Shown here: positions 26,378-33,426 of the stretch, piece by piece
Position numbering within the stretch: position 1 is the first letter of the stretch
Layout of the letters: every line of letters begins with the position of its first letter
From: Neobacillus niacini
GTDB lineage: Bacteria; Bacillota; Bacilli; Bacillales; Cytobacillaceae
Reading direction: 5' to 3'
NCBI RefSeq assembly: GCF_023715785.1
Contig: NZ_JAMBOX010000017.1
Location: 51,867-115,866, forward strand
Length of the DNA stretch: 64,000 nucleotides
Made by a program: the position numbers and the translations under genes
The notes under the pieces: generated by a model
The model's database searches: none
What the model saw: the letters and a program-made list of their open reading frames with translations, nothing else
What the model was told of the DNA's origin: nothing

Positions 26378-27505
26378 ATGACAAAATTATTGTTAAAAAA
26401 TGCTTATATATATCCCATTACCGCAAAACCGATTCCTTGTGGAGATGTATTAATTCAAAATGGGAAGATCGTTCAAATAGGAAGCAATCTTATAACCGAA
26501 ACAGACGTTAAAATCATTGATTGCTCCGGACTTTACCTGTTTCCTGGTTTTATAGATGTTCATACCCATTTGGGTTTGTATGATGAAGGTACGGGTTGGG
26601 CAGGAAACGATGCCAACGAAACGGCCGAAGCGTTGACACCACATATCAGGGCTATTGATGGCGTCTATCCACTGGACCCTGCCTTTAAGGATGCTATCAA
26701 AAGCGGAATCACAACCGTCCATATTATGCCCGGAAGCGCAAATGTAATTGGCGGCACCACTTCCATCATTAAAACGACGGGGAAGAATATTAAAAAAATG
26801 ATTGTCCAAGAAACAGCAGCCTTAAAAATTGCCTTGGGCGAAAACCCAAAAAGGATTCACAGCCATGGGAATAGCGACTCGATTACCAGAATGGGCATTA
26901 TGGGAATGCTTAGGGAAGCGTTCTATCAAGCCATTCACACCGACAATCCGGAAGACTTAAGAATCAGCCCGCTGATAATGGCATTAAAACGGGAGATTCC
27001 AGTCAGAATCCATGCCCATCGCGCAGACGATATTATCACAGCGATGAGGCTGGCGGAAGAATTTAATCTTGATTTGAGGATTGAGCACTGTACCGAAGGC
27101 CATTTGATTGCCGATGAACTGGCTGGTATGGGATTGAAGGTCTCGGTCGGACCAACATTGACAAGGAAATCAAAAATTGAATTAAAAAATAAAACATGGA
27201 AAACGTATCAGGAGCTTACAGAACATGGTGTTGAGGTATCGATTACCACCGATCACCCCTATACTCCAATCCAATATTTAAATCTTTGCGCATCCCTCGC
27301 AGTTAGGGAAGGGCTCTCAGAACAAAAGGCTCTCGAGGGAATTACGATTCTTCCAGCAAGAAATTTAAAAATAGATGAGCAAATCGGCAGTATCGAGCCC
27401 GGGAAGGATGCAGATTTGGTCCTCTGGAGCCATCATCCTTTTCATTACTTAGCCAAACCAAAATGGACCATGATTGCCGGTGAATTTGTATTTGCCAACG
27501 AGTAG
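26378..27505 (+). CDS. Amidohydrolase (imidazolonepropionase-like)
   Basis: A 375-residue metal-dependent hydrolase with the amidohydrolase fold. Metal-site features in order: PGFIDVHTHLG (HxH), PVRIHAHRADD, RIEHCTEGH and the Asp of ITTDHPYTPIQ. The C-terminal beta domain ends in GSIEPGKDADLVLWSHHPF, typical of the family. The closest relatives in bacilli are uncharacterised cytosolic amidohydrolases; the substrate is unknown. AGAAAGG lies 8 bases before ATG. Single gene. Confidence 0.88.
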   Translation: MTKLLLKNAYIYPITAKPIPCGDVLIQNGKIVQIGSNLITETDVKIIDCSGLYLFPGFIDVHTHLGLYDEGTGWAGNDANETAEALTPHIRAIDGVYPLDPAFKDAIKSGITTVHIMPGSANVIGGTTSIIKTTGKNIKKMIVQETAALKIALGENPKRIHSHGNSDSITRMGIMGMLREAFYQAIHTDNPEDLRISPLIMALKREIPVRIHAHRADDIITAMRLAEEFNLDLRIEHCTEGHLIADELAGMGLKVSVGPTLTRKSKIELKNKTWKTYQELTEHGVEVSITTDHPYTPIQYLNLCASLAVREGLSEQKALEGITILPARNLKIDEQIGSIEPGKDADLVLWSHHPFHYLAKPKWTMIAGEFVFANE

Positions 27506-27583
27506 AATTTTGTTGAAAAATGGAAAAAAATTTAAGAGAAAATGAAAAAAAAATCTATTTCTTTTTTTCTTTTTTTCGGTTAT

Positions 27584-27809
27584 TATACTTTAGGTAAAAC
27601 TGTTTTAAAGCGAAATTCATGGAGGTTTTTCTCACATAATCAGCTAAAAACAAAATCTGGATAGATGGGAAGGCAAATGGTGCGCCACCAGTTTACTGGT
27701 TCTAGTGGGTTCGATTCCCACCCCGAAATTTTTTTTCAATTTAAAAAAATTTCGAGGGTGGGCCGTTTCTTTTGTTATGGAATCGGAATGCCCTAATGGA
27801 GGGGTTTTC
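27584..27809 (+). promoter_or_regulatory. Structured leader upstream of the GNAT gene
   Basis: TATACT at 27584-27589 is a probable -10. The ~210-base leader contains a tRNA T-arm-like hairpin GTGGG-TTCGATT-CCCAC (27705-27721), preceded by ACCAG/CTGGT, and a long near-perfect inverted repeat running from CCCACCCCGAAATTT (27717) to AAATTTCGAGGGTGGG (ending 27762). The CCCAC arm belongs to both hairpins, so they exclude each other: a switch layout. A 39-codon frame (27677-27796) ends right at the acetyltransferase ribosome site. I cannot match it to a known class. Confidence 0.5.
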
Positions 27810-28367
27810 ATGCTAAAGAAACGCGATGTTCACGACAGCCACGTTCTGTATGATTTAATGACGCACCCTGATGTCTTCCCTTTTGTGCGTCATAAGGCGG
27901 CTTCCTATGAAGAATTTTTGTTCATCACCAAGCAGACCATCGAGGCCGAGGAACAGGGGGAACTCATTTCCCGGACGATTTTGGATGAATGGGGAGCACC
28001 AATTGGGACAATCAGTTTATATGATATTGAAGAAAATGCCGGATTTTTAGGAACTTGGCTGGGCAAGCCCTATCATGGAAAAGGGTACAATAATTTGGCG
28101 AAGGAAGCCTTTTTTCAGGAGCTTTTCTATGAATTGGGTATTGAAACAGTATATATGCGAATCCGAAAGGTAAATATTCGTTCCATTAAAGCAGCTGAGA
28201 AATTGCCATATGTTATCAATGCGAACGAAACTAGAAAATTGCTGTACTCTGAAATAAATGCATCTGGCGATATCTTTAACTTATATGAGATTCCCAAAGA
28301 CTTATATACATTACATCTGTTACGAAATAGCGCTGAACAAGATACATCACAGCGGCTGGAAGCGTAA
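27810..28367 (+). CDS. GNAT-family N-acetyltransferase
   Basis: A 185-residue acetyl-CoA-dependent acetyltransferase of the RimJ/RimL-YoaA type, with MLKKRDVHDSHVLYDLMTHP at the N-terminus and the acetyl-CoA pyrophosphate loop in LGKPYHGKGYNNLAKEAFF (about residues 86-104). Target unknown; relatives act on ribosomal proteins, amino acids or antibiotics. An open frame reaches back to 27705, but GGAGG 7 bases before ATG 27810 sets the start. It is placed behind a structured leader, so expression is probably conditional. Confidence 0.85.
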   Translation: MLKKRDVHDSHVLYDLMTHPDVFPFVRHKAASYEEFLFITKQTIEAEEQGELISRTILDEWGAPIGTISLYDIEENAGFLGTWLGKPYHGKGYNNLAKEAFFQELFYELGIETVYMRIRKVNIRSIKAAEKLPYVINANETRKLLYSEINASGDIFNLYEIPKDLYTLHLLRNSAEQDTSQRLEA

Positions 28368-28477
28368 ATGTAAACTCGCCGATTGGCGAGTCCGGTAGGA
28401 CGAAGACAGAGGCGTAGTGAATTTATATGACATAGGAAATTATGAAATAGTTAAAATTTCATAATTTCTTATTTGCT

Positions 28478-28511
28478 AAAAGCAATCGGGTTTATCTCCG
28501 ATTGCTTTTTT
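28478..28511 (+). terminator. Terminator after the GNAT gene
   Basis: AAAAGCAATCGG/CCGATTGCTTTTTTT. Upstream lie a CTCGCC/GGCGAG hairpin (28377-28390) with the GGACGAAGACAGAGGCG motif and an AT-rich inverted repeat around 28438-28468. Confidence 0.85.
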
Positions 28512-28529
28512 TATTAATTATTAAGGTTA

Positions 28530-28691
28530 TTATTCCGTTATGCTTTGCTCCACAGCTTCGTTTACTTCACTTAGACCCATTTGGAGCAAAAATTCTTGCA
28601 GTTCCTCGTTTGTCAAGGTTTCAAAACGGCCATCATGAAAAAACACTTGAGTTTGATTGGGATTGATTCTATTGAGGTTAAAACTCACCAT
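28530..28691 (-). CDS. Small hypothetical protein, 53 residues
   Basis: MVSFNLNRINPNQTQVFFHD followed by GRFETLTNEELQEFLLQMGL and an acidic tail. GAAAGGAG lies 6 bases before the ATG chosen at 28691; an open frame extends to 28742 without a ribosome site. It looks like a compact soluble protein with a short beta hairpin and one helix. Family not recognised. Confidence 0.6.
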   Translation of the reverse strand: MVSFNLNRINPNQTQVFFHDGRFETLTNEELQEFLLQMGLSEVNEAVEQSITE

Positions 28692-28796
28692 TCTTTGCTC
28701 CTTTCTTCGATGATTACTTCTTATTATCTTCAAAAGGAGCATGTTTCATACATGAATATCAAATTGTTCAAAAAATTATAAATACCTTTTGAGAAA

Positions 28797-29594
28797 TTAA
28801 TTTGTTCCATGCTCACCAGGTAATTTAAAGACCTTACCCAGTACGTCAATCCCTCCAGTAACCGGTAAGACACTTCCGGTGATAAAATCGGATGCCTCGT
28901 CGACCAGAAAGGCAATGACTCTGGCAATATCCTCCCCCGTACCTTGCCGTCTGCCCGTCCCTTCTCCACTTATTTCATGAAGGGCTTCCTTGATATTTTT
29001 TTCTTTCCACTCGTTAGTAATGTCTCCGGGGCAAACCATATTAGCTGTAATTCCAAATTCTGCTTCCTCCATCGCAATCGTCCTTGTCAAAGAAGCAAGC
29101 CCTGTTTTCGCCGCTGCAAACGCTGATCGGTAAACCCATCCTGGGGCAGTTTCGACCCTATCGTAGCCTAAGGTAATGATTCTGCCCCATTTTTGGCTTC
29201 GCATACTTGGAAGAATCAGCTTGGACAGATAAAATACGGCATTTAAATTACCGTTAATCAGGTAGTTCCATTCATCGAAGGAATAGTCGGTCATCCGTTT
29301 TCGTTCATGGATGTAAGGGCCTGCATTATGGACTAACACATCCACCGTATCAAAAACAGAAAAGATTTCATTTACTAAGTGGATACAATCCTTTTGAACA
29401 GATAAATCCCCCTGAACAGCAATATTTGTTGTCCCATATTGTTCGGTTAATTGCCTAGCCAAAGATTTCGCCTCTGACTCGCTGTTTCGATAATTAATAA
29501 CTAGCTGGAATCCTTTTTCAGCCAAACAGAGAGCCGTTTTTTTTCCTATTCCGGAAGCTCCTCCTGTAACCAAAGCGGTTTTTATTTTCACCAA
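28797..29594 (-). CDS. SDR-family oxidoreductase with Phe in place of the catalytic Tyr
   Basis: A 265-residue short-chain dehydrogenase/reductase. The NAD(P)-binding TGGASGIGKKTAL, the HNAGPYI turn and LITLGYD region are clear. The usual YxxxK is read as SAFAAAKTGL, with Phe at the Tyr position and the Lys kept, so the classical proton donor is missing unless the Tyr four residues earlier (VYRSAF) takes over. FabG-like overall; substrate unknown. TTG start with AGAGGT upstream. Confidence 0.82.
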   Translation of the reverse strand: MVKIKTALVTGGASGIGKKTALCLAEKGFQLVINYRNSESEAKSLARQLTEQYGTTNIAVQGDLSVQKDCIHLVNEIFSVFDTVDVLVHNAGPYIHERKRMTDYSFDEWNYLINGNLNAVFYLSKLILPSMRSQKWGRIITLGYDRVETAPGWVYRSAFAAAKTGLASLTRTIAMEEAEFGITANMVCPGDITNEWKEKNIKEALHEISGEGTGRRQGTGEDIARVIAFLVDEASDFITGSVLPVTGGIDVLGKVFKLPGEHGTN

Positions 29595-29723
29595 ACCATT
29601 ACCTCTCTGCTTTATAATTTCACTTCTTACTCTATGTTAAAAAGATTCATTTATATATGCAAATATTTGCATTTGAACATTTGGAAATAGAGTCCCGAAC
29701 GGAGATTCCTCCATTAAATAATA

Positions 29724-29752
29724 ACGATTGGGCATTCATCTGCATAGAATGG
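29724..29752 (+). promoter_or_regulatory. Sigma-K-like promoter of the germination-protein cluster
   Basis: AC at 29724-29725, a 17-base spacer, then CATAGAATG at 29743. The sigma-K consensus is AC-N16/17-CATANNNTA, so the late mother-cell sigma factor is a good candidate; the -10 also resembles sigma-E CATACANT. It lies ~30 bases before the first gerP-like start. Confidence 0.5.
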
Positions 29753-29783
29753 GTGTATGAACAAAACTGAAGGATGTGACAGC

Positions 29784-30026
29784 ATGCAGACTGTAATCAA
29801 TATTTTTAGCCTGAAAATTAACAGTGTATCGAACAACGGGTCTGTCAACATCGGTGATGCCCTCCATAATGCTCATACAGCCAATTCAAAATCGCAGGGG
29901 CAAAATTCATCGTATGGGGATTTTGCACCGCCGACTGCTGCCATGGAAAATGTATTCATTGATCCGGACATTAATGATATGGGAGATATCGCGAATCCAT
30001 CCAATGTCTATTCCAATCCCATATAA
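29784..30026 (+). CDS. GerPA/GerPF-like spore germination protein, copy 1
   Basis: An 80-residue protein: MQTVINIFSLKINSVSNNGS then VNIGDALHNAHTANSKSQGQN. The INIFxLKINSxSxNGSVNIGD pattern is that of GerPA/GerPF spore-coat proteins, which keep the coat permeable to germinants. ATG 29784 follows AAGGA by 9 bases; an earlier in-frame ATG at 29757 lacks a site. It is the first gene of a four-gene spore cluster and a diverged paralogue of the next gene. Confidence 0.85.
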   Translation: MQTVINIFSLKINSVSNNGSVNIGDALHNAHTANSKSQGQNSSYGDFAPPTAAMENVFIDPDINDMGDIANPSNVYSNPI

Positions 30027-30041
30027 AAAGGACTGAAAGCA

Positions 30042-30284
30042 ATGCCTTTTCAAATAAATATCTTTAACCTTAAGTCAAATGCAATCAATAATAACGGCAA
30101 TATTGATTTTGGCCCGATTGTCCAAAACAGCCATACCTCCAATACAAAATTAATTGGCACGAATGCCGCATTTGGTGATTTATCCCCATCTACTTCACTG
30201 CATTTAAATGGTTATACAGATATCGATGTTTCCGACCAAGACCAGATCGCCAACCCATCAGCGCCAATTTTGAATCAAATTTAA
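30042..30284 (+). CDS. GerPA/GerPF-like spore germination protein, copy 2
   Basis: 80 residues with the same layout as its upstream neighbour: PFQINIFNLKSNAINNNGNI then DFGPIVQNSHTSNTKLIGTN and a C-terminal IANPSAPILNQI. The two copies share the INIF-LK, N-GN/S-V/I-x-G, HT-NxK and ANPS landmarks, showing a local duplication. It starts 15 bases after copy 1 ends. Role in coat permeability is inferred from the family. Confidence 0.85.
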   Translation: MPFQINIFNLKSNAINNNGNIDFGPIVQNSHTSNTKLIGTNAAFGDLSPSTSLHLNGYTDIDVSDQDQIANPSAPILNQI

Positions 30285-30311
30285 ATAATTGCAATGGAAG
30301 GATGAAAAATT

Positions 30312-30785
30312 ATGTTTCCCTGGAATATGTTTCCTTTTAATAAAGATATGAAAGATGCCTTGCAAAAAATGAATCCGCAAGAAATCGACAAATATGTTCA
30401 AGACATTATCGGAAAAGTGCTGCCAGCAAACATGAACGGCATGATGAATCCTCAAGAGATGTTCAGAAATATGCCAATGTCCGGAGCAGGACAAACGTCA
30501 ACCGACGGATTAAACTCCTCTGCCTATGAAACACATGACTATGTATTTGTCAGAATCCCAATTAAAAATGAGGACTGGGTAAAGAAGCTAAAGCTTTACC
30601 ACACGTCGAATCAGCTAATTGTGGCAAATATCCCTAACCCTGAAGACCAGCATACGATTACCCTTCCAGCAATTGTGAAAAAAAAGGGGGCCTCCGCCAA
30701 TTTTAAAGATGGGATATTGGAGGTGAAGATCCCTAAAAATATAGATATGCAGTATTCACAAATTGATGTATCGGAAATTTTATAA
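30312..30785 (+). CDS. Hsp20/alpha-crystallin-type spore protein (GerT-like)
   Basis: 157 residues. The N-terminal half is Met/Asn/Gln-rich (MNPQEIDKYVQDIIGKVL), and the C-terminal half is an alpha-crystallin-like beta sandwich (YVFVRIPIKNEDWVKKLKLY, then TITLPAIVKKKGASANFKDG and ILEVKIPK). B. subtilis GerT is a coat-associated Hsp20-like protein needed for efficient germination; the neighbourhood of gerP-like genes makes the same role likely. GGAAGGATG precedes ATG by ~6-9 bases. Confidence 0.78.
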   Translation: MFPWNMFPFNKDMKDALQKMNPQEIDKYVQDIIGKVLPANMNGMMNPQEMFRNMPMSGAGQTSTDGLNSSAYETHDYVFVRIPIKNEDWVKKLKLYHTSNQLIVANIPNPEDQHTITLPAIVKKKGASANFKDGILEVKIPKNIDMQYSQIDVSEIL

Positions 30786-30838
30786 ACTAATGATTTTGCT
30801 TATTGCTGCAAGTCATGCCAATCCTATCAGGAGGAACT

Positions 30839-31030
30839 ATGGGTATTGATTCTGTTAAACAAGTGATCCCTAAAGAGATGAGTGTCAACATACATTTCGG
30901 TGAAGTCAATATTCATCAAATAACCGGCCATTTGAATATCGGCACTACGTATGAGGGCGATATTTCGGAAATAATCGAGGAAAAACTAAAGCAAATGAAA
31001 TGGAAAATTGCTGAAAAAGCAAATAACTAA
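30839..31030 (+). CDS. Small spore-cluster protein, GerP-like
   Basis: 63 residues: MGIDSVKQVIPKEMSVNIHF, GEVNIHQITGHLNIGTTYEG, then an acidic/basic C-terminal helix. The VNIxxGEVNI..ITGxLNIG beta pattern recalls GerP family proteins. AGGAGG lies 4 bases before ATG 30839; the longer frame to 30803 has no ribosome site. As last gene of the cluster it is followed by a strong terminator. The exact family is not certain. Confidence 0.6.
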   Translation: MGIDSVKQVIPKEMSVNIHFGEVNIHQITGHLNIGTTYEGDISEIIEEKLKQMKWKIAEKANN

Positions 31031-31056
31031 GACAGCCTTGAGTGGCTGTCTTAGTT
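31025..31056. terminator. Bidirectional terminator after the spore cluster
   Basis: AACTAAGACAGCC/GGCTGTCTTAGTT, perfect 13-bp stem including the stop codon of the upstream gene; it also faces the convergent YtkA-like gene. Confidence 0.8.
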
Positions 31057-31058
31057 AT

Positions 31059-31538
31059 TTAATGGCCATTGTCTGCCTCATGGTCATCTTTCATATCCAT
31101 GCCTTCCATAGGTTGGGTTGATTTGGCGTCCTCTGGTTCACTAGGCGTACCTACTACAAATTCTTTCTTGGGCATATTATGCATATCTCTAGCACTAACA
31201 TGAGAGATGATATAGTATGTTCCTTCGCGGTCAAAATTCTTTTCAAGACGATAGATTCCGTTTTCACTATGTTTTACGTCTATTTTTTCATGTTTTTCAT
31301 CATGTGCCCGCCAAATTTCAAAGGTTACCTTATCTGCATCGGTCACCTCTTCTTTTCCTTGTGTTACCTTTGCCTCAAATACGATTGCCTGATTTGGTTC
31401 GGCTTTTTCCGGATTAACCGTGAGCTTAACCTCCAATAATTCCGGCAATGGTGTATTTTGCTCATTGTTGTCATTGCTGCATGAAGCAGCCAATAGCAAC
31501 AATAATAGCGATATCATACCTGCTAAATACTTTTTCAT
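31059..31538 (-). CDS. YtkA/FixH-like lipoprotein
   Basis: A 159-residue lipoprotein with signal MKKYLAGMISLLLLLLAASC (lipobox LAASC). The mature part is an Ig-like YtkA domain (LLEVKLTVNPEKAEPNQAIV, TFEIWRAHDEKHEKIDVKH, GTYYIISHVSARDMHNMPKK) with a Met/His/Asp-rich tail EGMDMKDDHEADNGH that could bind copper. The family is linked to copper handling or oxidase assembly at the membrane surface. GGGGTG lies 7 bases before ATG. Confidence 0.82.
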   Translation of the reverse strand: MKKYLAGMISLLLLLLAASCSNDNNEQNTPLPELLEVKLTVNPEKAEPNQAIVFEAKVTQGKEEVTDADKVTFEIWRAHDEKHEKIDVKHSENGIYRLEKNFDREGTYYIISHVSARDMHNMPKKEFVVGTPSEPEDAKSTQPMEGMDMKDDHEADNGH

Positions 31539-31648
31539 TCCGTATCACCCCTAGATTGTTCCATTCTCGTTTCCCTTCACTTGCATTGTACATATTTACC
31601 AACATTATTGCAAAAAATAAATTTCACTAAGCCAACTAGGAGGATTCT

Positions 31649-31894
31649 ATGTCTACACCCTACAGATGTCCTAATTGCCGTTCAAACCGAAGCAGGTTTA
31701 ATATTATTCAACAAGTTGCCCAATCAGTCAAGCTTGACCCAACGTCAGGCTCCATTCTCAAGGAATATACCGAAACTGAATTGGAGCCGTTCCATCTGCC
31801 CTATAAAGGACCGGAATACCGCGTTCAATGCGGCACCTGTGGCTTAATTGAGGATGAGCGGACATTTATCAAGTTCGGTGAACAGCGAATGTAA
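31649..31894 (+). CDS. Small zinc-ribbon protein
   Basis: 81 residues with two CxxC knuckles, YRCPNCRSNRS near the N-terminus and VQCGTCGLIED near the C-terminus, separated by a conserved-looking LDPTSGSILKEYTE segment. A zinc-ribbon nucleic-acid or protein-binding role is likely, but no function is known to me. AGGAGG lies 5 bases before ATG; followed by a terminator. Confidence 0.75.
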   Translation: MSTPYRCPNCRSNRSRFNIIQQVAQSVKLDPTSGSILKEYTETELEPFHLPYKGPEYRVQCGTCGLIEDERTFIKFGEQRM

Positions 31895-31899
31895 CAGGT

Positions 31900-31946
31900 A
31901 AAAACACCTTTATTAACGGGCATTCCGTTTCTAAAGGTGTTTTTCA
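31900..31946. terminator. Terminator between zinc-ribbon gene and secreted protein gene
   Basis: AAAAACACCTTTA/TAAAGGTGTTTTT, perfect 13-bp stem with a 19-base loop containing a second small CGG/CCG hairpin. Confidence 0.75.
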
Positions 31947-31957
31947 TTTGTCTGCCA

Positions 31958-32776
31958 TTAGAGGTTATTTTCTCTAATAAAATCGATTGAATCCACTTTC
32001 CAGGCATCCAGAGGGGAAAAACGAACCAAATGAATATCTCCATTAAAGCGCTGGCCGCCCTTGTTTTTTATCAACCAATCAACTTGGATGGGAACATCCA
32101 AGCTTATTTCTTCTGTCAAATCCTCAGGCGGCAATAATTCCATTCTCGTTATCGCCACATTATTAATCTTTTTCATTATGGGTTGCCACTTGACTTGTTG
32201 AAGTGAGGCCATGGAAGCGATTGTTGTATCCTGCTGTTTAAATCCTGCAATATATGCCTCAATTACCTCATAAGGATTGGCGTTGCCAAGATAGTCATCC
32301 AAATTGCCGGATGCCTTCAAAATCATTAATTTATGTGATAAATCCATTGATTGTGTACGATGGGTGGTACTACCATAATAGTGGATACAAAAATGGCCGG
32401 GAAAGTTATTTTTCAGTGCACCTGCACCATGTGGCATCCCATGCATGGAGGCGGCAATCCTCCGGTCCTTATAAATAACGATAATCGCCCGACGTTTCCA
32501 GCTCCAATTTCCACCATAAATACTTTTCATTATTTTCGTGTCTTTTGCCGTCAAAGGCTGAACATCAGCATGGCGGCTACCCGCGCGGCGCTGCACTTTA
32601 AATTTCTTCCCCGTTTCCAAATCGAGCACAACATATTTTGAATACCGAGGCAGCAGCTGGTCCACTTCTTTCCATTCCATCATTTCTATATTAGAGCTAT
32701 TTTTTGCTGACACATATATCCCATGCTCCGACAGTGTAAACAAGAACAACAATAGTATCAAGGCTGCTTGTCTCAT
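31958..32776 (-). CDS. Secreted protein with His/Cys motifs, L,D-transpeptidase-like layout
   Basis: 272 residues with a cleavable-type signal peptide (to about residue 24, HGIYVSAKN). The central part has VVLDLETGKKFKVQRRAGSR, SMHGMPHGAG and FPGHFCIHYYGSTTHR. An order of beta strands, HG, then a C-I-H motif is reminiscent of the L,D-transpeptidase HG...CR site, but the motif is not the standard one and no family is assigned. AGAGGAGG precedes ATG. Cell-envelope or spore-envelope role is an inference. Confidence 0.6.
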   Translation of the reverse strand: MRQAALILLLFLFTLSEHGIYVSAKNSSNIEMMEWKEVDQLLPRYSKYVVLDLETGKKFKVQRRAGSRHADVQPLTAKDTKIMKSIYGGNWSWKRRAIIVIYKDRRIAASMHGMPHGAGALKNNFPGHFCIHYYGSTTHRTQSMDLSHKLMILKASGNLDDYLGNANPYEVIEAYIAGFKQQDTTIASMASLQQVKWQPIMKKINNVAITRMELLPPEDLTEEISLDVPIQVDWLIKNKGGQRFNGDIHLVRFSPLDAWKVDSIDFIRENNL

Positions 32777-32869
32777 TGCATCCTCCTCTCACGCATTATG
32801 TTACATTTTAAGATTTGCCAGAAGGGGAAATTATCATGCAAATTCGCAAGGAGGATTTTCTGGAAAAAA

Positions 32870-32916
32870 AGAGGCTGTCTATGAATGACAGCCTCAGATT
32901 GTCGAGAAAGGGTATA
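32870..32916. terminator. Hairpin with AGGCTGTC stem
   Basis: AGAGGCTGTC/GACAGCCTC with a 7-base loop (32871-32896). A related stem AGGCTGTCG/CGACAGCCT occurs 500 bases further on at the ctpB terminator, which suggests the intervening block was inserted or duplicated. Confidence 0.5.
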
Positions 32917-32938
32917 TTTCTCGGCAATTTTTTCCTTT

Positions 32939-33118
32939 CTAATTTATAAAGTTCTTTTCCTGATTTAGATAAGCGATTTACTCTTATCTTTTCCTTGTAA
33001 TCCTCCCAAACATGTCGTGTTACTACTTTGACCTTATTTTTTGAACGTGTGCATTCGGATAAAAATAGGCAGCTTTCACATTTTTTCGAATCAGATTTGT
33101 ATTCTTAGGCTTAAACAT
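32939..33118 (-). pseudogene. IS1182-type transposase remnant, frameshifted
   Basis: The reverse strand reads MFKPKNTNLIRKN in one frame and then, after a frame change, KCESCLFLSECTRSKNKVKV followed by VTRHVWEDYKEKIRVNRLSK and SGKELYKL. The Cys-rich knuckle followed by RHVWEDYxExxRxNRLSxxGKxLYKxR is a familiar C-terminal segment of IS1182-family (DDE) transposases. The rest of the gene, including the catalytic part, is absent. It is a dead fragment sitting next to a dispersed repeat. Confidence 0.75.
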
Positions 33119-33177
33119 TGAATTCACCACTTATTTTTAATAATTATTGGTTTAAATTCTTAACTTATTAATAATAC

Positions 33178-33310
33178 CTGTTGATTTGCGCGGAAGGCAC
33201 GAAGACTCCTGCGGGAGTATGGGGCATTGGGAGACCCCGCAGGCGCTTGCGCCGAGGAGGCTCCCAGGCACGCCCGCGGAAAGCGAAGTGCCTGGAGCGA
33301 AAATCAACAG
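33178..33310. repeat. 133-bp GC-rich dispersed repeat with terminal inverted repeats
   Basis: Bounded by CTGTTGATTT (33178-33187) and AAATCAACAG (33301-33310), a perfect 10-bp inverted pair. The inside is strongly GC-rich against its AT-rich surroundings and contains several nested inverted repeats (ACTCCTGCGGGAGT; GGCGCTTGCGCC; GGCACG/CGTGCC; CACGCCCGCGG). This type of element, with the CACTTCGCTTTCCGCGGGC core, recurs in many Bacillus genomes. It encodes nothing. No clear target duplication is seen. Confidence 0.85.
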
Positions 33311-33386
33311 ACATATCGAATAGTTTTTGATTAACATCATTATAACAAATTAACGCGGTTAATTGTTAAAGTGATTATATAAAATA

Positions 33387-33416
33387 AAGGCTGTCGGAAG
33401 TTTCTCGACAGCCTCT
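33387..33416 (-). terminator. Terminator of the CtpB-type protease gene
   Basis: AGGCTGTCG/CGACAGCCT stem followed on the minus strand by TTATTTT. Confidence 0.8.
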
Positions 33417-33426
33417 TTCACCTTTT

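Noticed and set aside
27677..27760. A real tRNA gene
   Set aside because: Only the T-arm is convincing; no acceptor stem or D-arm can be built.
27705..27809. N-terminal extension of the GNAT protein (MGSIPTPKFFFNLKKF...)
   Set aside because: It translates the leader hairpins; the strong GGAGG before ATG 27810 gives the normal family start.
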